Shown in pieces: positions 53,350-57,876 of a stretch of DNA of 57,876 nucleotides. Each line of letters begins with the position of its first letter. The first letter of the stretch is position 1. The position numbers and the translations under genes were made by a program. The stretch is from Verrucomicrobiaceae bacterium (GTDB lineage Bacteria; Verrucomicrobiota; Verrucomicrobiia; Chthoniobacterales; Chthoniobacteraceae): contig SXWH01000134.1 of assembly GCA_005791535.1 (NCBI GenBank), positions 1 to 57,876 of the forward strand. The letters are read 5' to 3'. The notes beneath the pieces were generated by a model. That model was not told the origin of the DNA, searched no databases, and saw nothing but the letters and a program-made list of their open reading frames with translations.

Positions 53350-53432
53350 CTACGACTGCGGATGGCGGCGAAACCGTTCTGCCCCAAAGCAGCGGGCCAG
53401 CCTGCGAAAATGGCGCTTTCCGGTTCGGAAAT

Positions 53433-53747
53433 CATTTATCTGGCCGGTTCCGCTGTTTCTGCGGGCGTTTCCGTCGATGACGCAGGGTGAAAAGTCATTT
53501 CTACGCACATTTCCTTTGGTTACGGAGGGTGCAAAGTCATTTCCGCGCCCGTTTCCGTTGGTTACGCAGGGCGCAGGGTCATTTATTTTCCCGCTACCGT
53601 TGTTTACGGGGTCGATTCCGTCGATGACACGGGGCACGGTGCCATTTCGGTGGTCGTTTCCGTCGATCACACAGGCTGCCGGGTCATTTACGCAGGGCGT
53701 GGAGCCATTTACACGGGGCACCAGGTCATTTACACGCGGCACAACAC
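53433..53747. repeat. 21-bp tandem array, 15 units
   Basis: Fifteen successive 21-base units with no phase slip. Many begin CATTT: 53433, 53496, 53538, 53580, 53643, 53685, 53706 and 53727, all spaced by exact multiples of 21. Two unit types mostly alternate into 42-base pairs: an A type (CATTT...CGTTTCCGT) and a B type (GGTTACGCAGGGCGCAG or CGATGACGCAGGGTG). The last three are a hybrid type such as CATTTACACGGGGCACCAG. Since 21 is divisible by three, long frames stay open on both strands and show a seven-residue repeat; no start signal or domain supports a gene. Nothing separates the units, so it is not a CRISPR array. Confidence 0.8.
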
Positions 53748-53818
53748 CTTCCACACAAACTACTGCCGATATACACTTTGCGGACTGCAGCGCGATAAAT
53801 TGAAAGAGACACCCAGGT

Positions 53819-54001
53819 TCAACGGGGTGCTTGGAAAATACCCGTGGGCTCGCCGGGGGGCGGGGTTTCGCTTTTGAGGACGGCGAGGGTGGTGGCGATG
53901 AGGGCGATGATTCCGGCAAGATATAGAATCACGCGGGGCCACACGGGGCGTGGCGCCGGTGTGGCGGCTATCTTCTTTTCTTCAACGTCTTTCACAAGCA
54001 T
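53819..54001 (-). CDS. small hypothetical membrane protein (60 aa)
   Basis: A 60-aa frame with one hydrophobic segment (VILYLAGIIALIATTLAVL) after a polar start (MLVKDVEEKKIAATPAP) and before a Pro-rich tail (ETPPPGEPTGIFQAPR). It lies 51 bases downstream of the MMPL exporter gene on the same strand, so it could be the third gene of that unit. No good ribosome site is visible at either in-frame ATG (54001 or 54037). No family recognised. Confidence 0.5.
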   Translation of the reverse strand: MLVKDVEEKKIAATPAPRPVWPRVILYLAGIIALIATTLAVLKSETPPPGEPTGIFQAPR

Positions 54002-54052
54002 GACGGGGGACTTCACGCAGGTTGAGACGGAAGTCAAATGACTTTCGGTGTT

Positions 54053-56683
54053 TTACTTACCGCTTTCGGCGGCGGGCTTCATCCAGAGGGCTACGGCGGG
54101 GAGGACGAAGATGAATGTGGTGATGAGGCACCAGCCGACACCGATGCCGCAGAGGAGGCCGAGGCCGCGAAGGGCGGGGTTGTAGGCCCATGCGAGGGTG
54201 ATGAAGCCGATGACGGTGGTGAGGCCGCTGAGGAGGAGGGGTTTCATGAGGCCGGCGAGTTCGTGGCGGGGGTCGGTGCTGCGAAGGGCGAGGGCGGCGT
54301 AGATGCTGTAGTCGATGCCGACGCCGAGGACGAGGGGGAAGGCGATGACGTTGAAGAGGTTCAGGGAGACGCCGGTGAGTTTCATGGTGGCGAAGAGGCC
54401 GCAGATGCTGAACATCATTCCGGTCATGAGGATGAGGACTTCGCGGGCGTTGCGGAGGAGGACGGCGAGGATGACGATGTTGATGAGGAGCATGAGGATG
54501 CTGAGGTGGAGCATCTTGCTTTTTGAGAAGGGGGCGAGTTCGGCGAGGGTGAAGCCCCAGCCGGAGAGTTTGAAGTGGACGCCTTCGACGGCAAGGGCGG
54601 TGCGGAGGGCGTCGGCGTGGTGGGCTTCCTTGATGTCGACGGTGGGGACGAGGCGGGCCATGCCGAGGGGGCGTTCGCGGCTGATGAAGCTGTCGATGAG
54701 GAACCACCATGCGCTTTGTTCGGGGAGGTTTCTGCGCCATTCGACGACGTTGAGGCTGCCGGTGGCGGCTTCGGCGAGTGCGTCGAGGAGGCCGGCGGCG
54801 CCGGCGAATTCGGGCTGGGCGGCGTCGAAGCCGCAGGAGGCGAGGGCGTCGAGGAATGCCTGGCGGGATTTGGCGAAATCGAAGGTGGCGAGTCTGGCGG
54901 CGTTGGCCGTCATGCGCGCCGGGGAGGTGGCGAGGCCGGCGGGTGTGACGACGCTGGTGAGTGTGGAGGGGGCGAGCTTTTCCCAGGCCGTCTGGGCTTT
55001 TTCCCAAGCGGCGGAGAAGGCCTCGGCATCGGGGGCCTCGATGACGGCGAGGACGACGTCGCGCTTGTCGGGGTTGAGGCGTTTCATGATCTCGCGGAGG
55101 GCGTAGCCTGCGTTGCTGTCCTGGGGCTCGAGGGTCTTTGGGTCGCGGTCGAAGATGATTTGCCCGACCGGTGCGACGGCGATGACGGCGACGATGAGGA
55201 GGAGGGCTGCGCCGGGGACGAGGAGCTTCAGCGGGCGGGAGAGGACGAGGGCGGGGACGCGGGCGGTCCATTTCCCGAGGACGCGGACGAGGACGACGGC
55301 GATGATGGCGGCGCCAAGGCCGGAGAGGACGTTGCTCCAGACGTAGGGGCTCCAGGTTTTCATCGTGGCGGCGACGAATATCGCACCGGCAAGGAGCGCC
55401 GCCCAGCCGAGGACGCAGAAGGTTTTATAAAGCCAGCGGGGGAGCGAGATGCTGAGGAAGAGCCAGAGGAAGGTCATCATCACGAGAGCGGCGATGAGGA
55501 TGCCGCAGGCGATGAGCACGCCGAGCTGGGCGTAGCCGGGGGAGCCGCTGCCGAGTAGACAGAGGAATGCGGCGGCGGTGGTCATCGCGCCAAACCAGAT
55601 GCCTCGCCCGTGGGTGCGGAGGGCGGCGGCGATGGCTTGTTCGTGGGTGAGGCCGTGCTCGCGTTCGTGGGCGTAAAGGGCGTAGAGGACCATCGCAAGG
55701 TCGATGCCGAGCCCCACGAGGATGGAGCAGAGGCCGATGGTGATCATATTGAGCGCACCGTAGAACGCGGCCCCCATGGCGATGGCAAGGAGGCAGCTGA
55801 GCATGAGGGAATCGACAATGGCGCGGAGGGGCTTCCAGCGGCGGAAGCCCGCCCAGAAGGTGAGCCCCACGAGTACGATGCTGCCGAGCATGGTGCTCAT
55901 GATGTCGCTCTTGAGCTTTGCGGCCATCTCGGCGACGTAGGCTGTGCGGCCGGTGCAAAGGATGCGCGGCGCAGGGCCGCTCCATGAGGCGAGGACGCGT
56001 TTCTTGAAGTCCTCCACGCGCTGCATCGTCTCCTTGCAGGCGGGCTCGTTCAAGTCCGGCTGGTCGCAGTGGGCAAAGACAACGCGGAAGAGCGGATCGC
56101 CACTATCGCGGCCCTTGCTCATGCGAAGGCCTTTGAGCGCGGGGAAGACGATGCCCAGCGGATCGGCCTTGAGGATTTCCTCCTCCTTCGCGGCAGAGAT
56201 GCCGCCGGCCTCGATCTTCGCCTTCATGCGGTGAAGCCGGTCGGCGATGGCCTCCGGAGCAATGGCGGCCTGAAATGCCGCGAAGTCCTCGGGGGGCTGG
56301 TTCAGCATGAGCGGAAGCGCGACTGCACGAAGCTCGGAGAGCCCGCCGGGAGCCTCCAGCGGAGACTGGTTCATCGCCCGGACGACCCAAGGCTCGGCGC
56401 GAAGCCGGTCTGTGAAATGGGCCGCGAAGGCTTCGAGGTCGGTCTCATCGTTCTCCGCGACCAGCCCGAAGATCAGCTCCCGCGCGGAGCTGAACTCGCG
56501 GTCGGTGAGCTTGTAGATTCCCACGCTCTCAAACTGGCTGGGCAGCATGTCGAGCACGTCGCTGTGAAGCTTCGCACGGAAGGAAATGAGCGTCCCGGCA
56601 ACGGCGAGCAGGACAATTAACAGAAGCCAAAGCCTGCGCGGGTGGTGGACAACGAGGCGGGCAACGCGTTCGGAGAGCAGCAT
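54053..56683 (-). CDS. MMPL/RND family exporter
   Basis: An 876-aa inner-membrane transporter of the MMPL branch of the RND superfamily, which usually exports lipids or hydrophobic compounds using the proton gradient. It has the two-fold plan: one N-terminal helix (LWLLLIVLLAVAGTLISF), a large periplasmic loop, a block of helices with GLCSILVGLGIDLAMVLYALY, then a second helix, loop and helical block with FPLVLGVGIDYSIYAAL. The two GxGIDxxxxL/A segments match the conserved TM4 and TM10 regions, with Asp as likely proton carrier. The start codon overlaps the stop of the lipoprotein gene (TAATG), so the pair is probably coupled. HpnN-type hopanoid exporters are one possibility; no hopanoid gene is in view. 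Confidence 0.9.
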   Translation of the reverse strand: MLLSERVARLVVHHPRRLWLLLIVLLAVAGTLISFRAKLHSDVLDMLPSQFESVGIYKLTDREFSSARELIFGLVAENDETDLEAFAAHFTDRLRAEPWVVRAMNQSPLEAPGGLSELRAVALPLMLNQPPEDFAAFQAAIAPEAIADRLHRMKAKIEAGGISAAKEEEILKADPLGIVFPALKGLRMSKGRDSGDPLFRVVFAHCDQPDLNEPACKETMQRVEDFKKRVLASWSGPAPRILCTGRTAYVAEMAAKLKSDIMSTMLGSIVLVGLTFWAGFRRWKPLRAIVDSLMLSCLLAIAMGAAFYGALNMITIGLCSILVGLGIDLAMVLYALYAHEREHGLTHEQAIAAALRTHGRGIWFGAMTTAAAFLCLLGSGSPGYAQLGVLIACGILIAALVMMTFLWLFLSISLPRWLYKTFCVLGWAALLAGAIFVAATMKTWSPYVWSNVLSGLGAAIIAVVLVRVLGKWTARVPALVLSRPLKLLVPGAALLLIVAVIAVAPVGQIIFDRDPKTLEPQDSNAGYALREIMKRLNPDKRDVVLAVIEAPDAEAFSAAWEKAQTAWEKLAPSTLTSVVTPAGLATSPARMTANAARLATFDFAKSRQAFLDALASCGFDAAQPEFAGAAGLLDALAEAATGSLNVVEWRRNLPEQSAWWFLIDSFISRERPLGMARLVPTVDIKEAHHADALRTALAVEGVHFKLSGWGFTLAELAPFSKSKMLHLSILMLLINIVILAVLLRNAREVLILMTGMMFSICGLFATMKLTGVSLNLFNVIAFPLVLGVGIDYSIYAALALRSTDPRHELAGLMKPLLLSGLTTVIGFITLAWAYNPALRGLGLLCGIGVGWCLITTFIFVLPAVALWMKPAAESGK

Positions 56684-57099
56684 TATCGCAGAGCTTTGAG
56701 CTGGTATGTGACCTTCTCGCCGTCGTGCGCATAGCTGCCCGTGCCGCCGGCGACCGGGCTTTCCGCGCCGAGGCGCGCCCAGACTACGAGATGATCCGGC
56801 AGCTTCGCCCCGCTCGCGACGACCCTCGTGCCACGGGCCAGCGGCCCTTCGAAGCGCATGTGTGTGCTGTCTGTGAGCACACAGATGAGCGTAACGCCCG
56901 CGCCTTTCCCAAACTCCACGCGCGAACCCGAAGCGCCGCGCACGACGAGCAGTTCGCCAATCACGCTGCGCCCGCCGCCTTCATACCGCAACTGCCCCGT
57001 CGCCGTGCGCGCATCCGCAGAGACCGGCGCGAACTGGTGGCTTGAAGTCGCACAGCCCGCGAGGGCCGCGGCGGTAAGTATGGAGAGCAATCGCATCAT
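56683..57099 (-). CDS. small lipoprotein
   Basis: A 138-aa lipoprotein. The N-terminus MMRLLSILTAAALAGCATSS has a lipobox LAGC with the lipidated Cys at residue 16. The mature part is a compact beta-rich domain with LRYEGGGRSVIGELLVVRG, GVTLICVLTDSTHMRFEG and a C-terminal GSYAHDGEKVTYQLKALR. No family recognised. Its stop overlaps the MMPL start (TAATG). Lipoprotein plus MMPL exporter suggests an outer-membrane partner for export (inference). An upstream extension of 19 residues was rejected because it would put charged residues before the lipoprotein signal. Confidence 0.75.
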   Translation of the reverse strand: MMRLLSILTAAALAGCATSSHQFAPVSADARTATGQLRYEGGGRSVIGELLVVRGASGSRVEFGKGAGVTLICVLTDSTHMRFEGPLARGTRVVASGAKLPDHLVVWARLGAESPVAGGTGSYAHDGEKVTYQLKALR

Positions 57100-57235
57100 G
57101 AGGAAGGAGATGCCCGATGCCACGGCGCGGCGCAATGCACTTCTCGAAGCGGACAATCCCCTTGAAACTTCCGCAGGAACCCGAAACCTTCCGAGGTCTC
57201 GCCTCCTTCCTTAACCAGTCATCCGTCACTCCAGT

Positions 57236-57876
57236 ATGAAAGCCATCCACGCTCTTCTCCTCAGCATCGCGGCAATTGCCCACGCCGAGCAACTCGTCAT
57301 CTCCGAGGTGATGTACAACCCGCCGGTCGGAAAGCCGGAGTTTATCGAGCTCACGAATATCACCGTGACACCGCTCGACTCGGCGAAATGGAAGTTCACA
57401 TCCGGCGTGGATTTCACGTTCCCGGATTTCGCGACGGGAAGTCCGCAGGCGACATTCATCCAGGCGTTCGAGCGCATCGTCATCAGCTCGGCAAACGAAG
57501 CCACCACACGCGCCGCGTATCCCGCGCTGCCCGCGGGAGTGCGCGTCTTCGGGCCGTGGACAGGCGCTTTGGACAACGACGGCGAGACCATCACGCTCAA
57601 GGACAAGAACGGCGTGACGGTGACCACTCTGAGTTACGGAGACGGCGGACGCTGGCCCAAAGCCGCGGACGGCGCAGGCCACTCCATCGTGCTCCGAAAT
57701 GAGAACGTGACCATCGATGACTGGAGCAACTGGCGCCAGAGCCGGCAACGGAACGGCACGCCCGGATACGCGGAGTTCACTGCGGTCGAGGCGTTCACCG
57801 GGAATCCGGAAATCGGAGTTGGCGCGGGTGCCACGGTGATCAATTTCAACGACCAGTGGAAATACTTCACGCCAAC
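57236..57876 (+). CDS. secreted lamin-tail-domain protein, 3' end missing
   Basis: At least 213 residues, open to the right edge. A signal peptide (KAIHALLLSIAAIAHA) is followed at once by a lamin tail domain: EQLVISEVMYNPPVGKPEFIELTN, then VDFTFPDFATGSPQATFIQAF and the glycine-rich GALDNDGETITLKDKNG with GHSIVLRNENVTIDDW. The domain resembles the lamin-tail segments of the CotH protein at 15428-19759, so a CotH or similar module may follow beyond the edge. It is divergent from the lipoprotein gene with a 136-base gap. Confidence 0.88.
   Translation, partial: MKAIHALLLSIAAIAHAEQLVISEVMYNPPVGKPEFIELTNITVTPLDSAKWKFTSGVDFTFPDFATGSPQATFIQAFERIVISSANEATTRAAYPALPAGVRVFGPWTGALDNDGETITLKDKNGVTVTTLSYGDGGRWPKAADGAGHSIVLRNENVTIDDWSNWRQSRQRNGTPGYAEFTAVEAFTGNPEIGVGAGATVINFNDQWKYFTP

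Noticed and set aside
53433..53747. CRISPR array
   Set aside because: Units are directly adjacent with no unique spacers, and no cas gene is present.
53093..53919. Long overlapping open frames on both strands across the hairpins and the 21-bp array
   Set aside because: A repeat period divisible by three keeps all frames similar. There is no ribosome site or domain, and each frame runs antisense into a better-supported gene (the beta-helix gene or the 60-aa gene).
54057..55558. Long frames of Arg/Pro-rich or Gly/Glu-rich protein overlapping the MMPL gene
   Set aside because: They mirror the codon use of the exporter gene in other frames; the MMPL frame has clear family motifs.

Overview
The window comes from a GC-rich Gram-negative bacterium. 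It is most likely a verrucomicrobium, possibly Chthoniobacter-like (inference from gene content). The pointers are a planctomycete/verrucomicrobia-type pair (PSCyt1-DUF1549-DUF1553 protein plus DUF1501 Tat protein), very large autotransporter-associated beta-strand repeat proteins with C-terminal PEP-CTERM sorting signals, a GldA/GldF/GldG-like ABC operon followed by a DUF4340 protein, and CotH/lamin-tail secreted proteins. No tRNA, rRNA, CRISPR array, insertion sequence or phage gene was seen.

Layout. 1-260 (-): start of rpsL, cut by the edge. 663-1987 (-): two overlapping SAM methyltransferases, an ovothiol-type 4-mercaptohistidine N-methyltransferase and a TPMT-like thiol methyltransferase. 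2091-3581 (+): a tryptophan-halogenase-like flavoprotein with Arg at the position of the usual catalytic Lys. 3630-9575 (-): helical-repeat protein, PSCyt1/DUF1549/DUF1553 protein and DUF1501 protein, apparently one transcription unit. 9839-15355 (+): ABC ATPase, ABC permease, GldG-like protein and DUF4340 protein, tightly spaced. 15428-19759 (-): secreted lamin-tail/CotH protein.

20051-48111 (-) is dominated by three giant repeat proteins (3688, 2524 and 2441 aa) that fill about 26 kb. Two of them belong to a tandemly duplicated module: a roughly 170-aa membrane protein followed by a giant PEP-CTERM repeat protein and a terminator carrying the same stem motif. One copy of the small gene has a frameshifted 3' end.

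48204-57876: a conserved 470-aa protein of unknown function (+), a small membrane protein (-), a SGNH-like hydrolase and a parallel beta-helix protein (both -). A non-genic stretch follows, with a cluster of GC-rich hairpins and a strictly phased 21-bp tandem array. Then come a lipoprotein, an MMPL exporter and a small membrane protein (-), and finally the start of another lamin-tail secreted protein (+), cut by the right edge.

The common theme is the cell envelope: surface proteins sorted by PEP-CTERM/exosortase (whose machinery is not in the window), exporters, and secreted carbohydrate-related or surface-binding proteins. All calls come from reading the sequence and remembered family features; no database search was possible.
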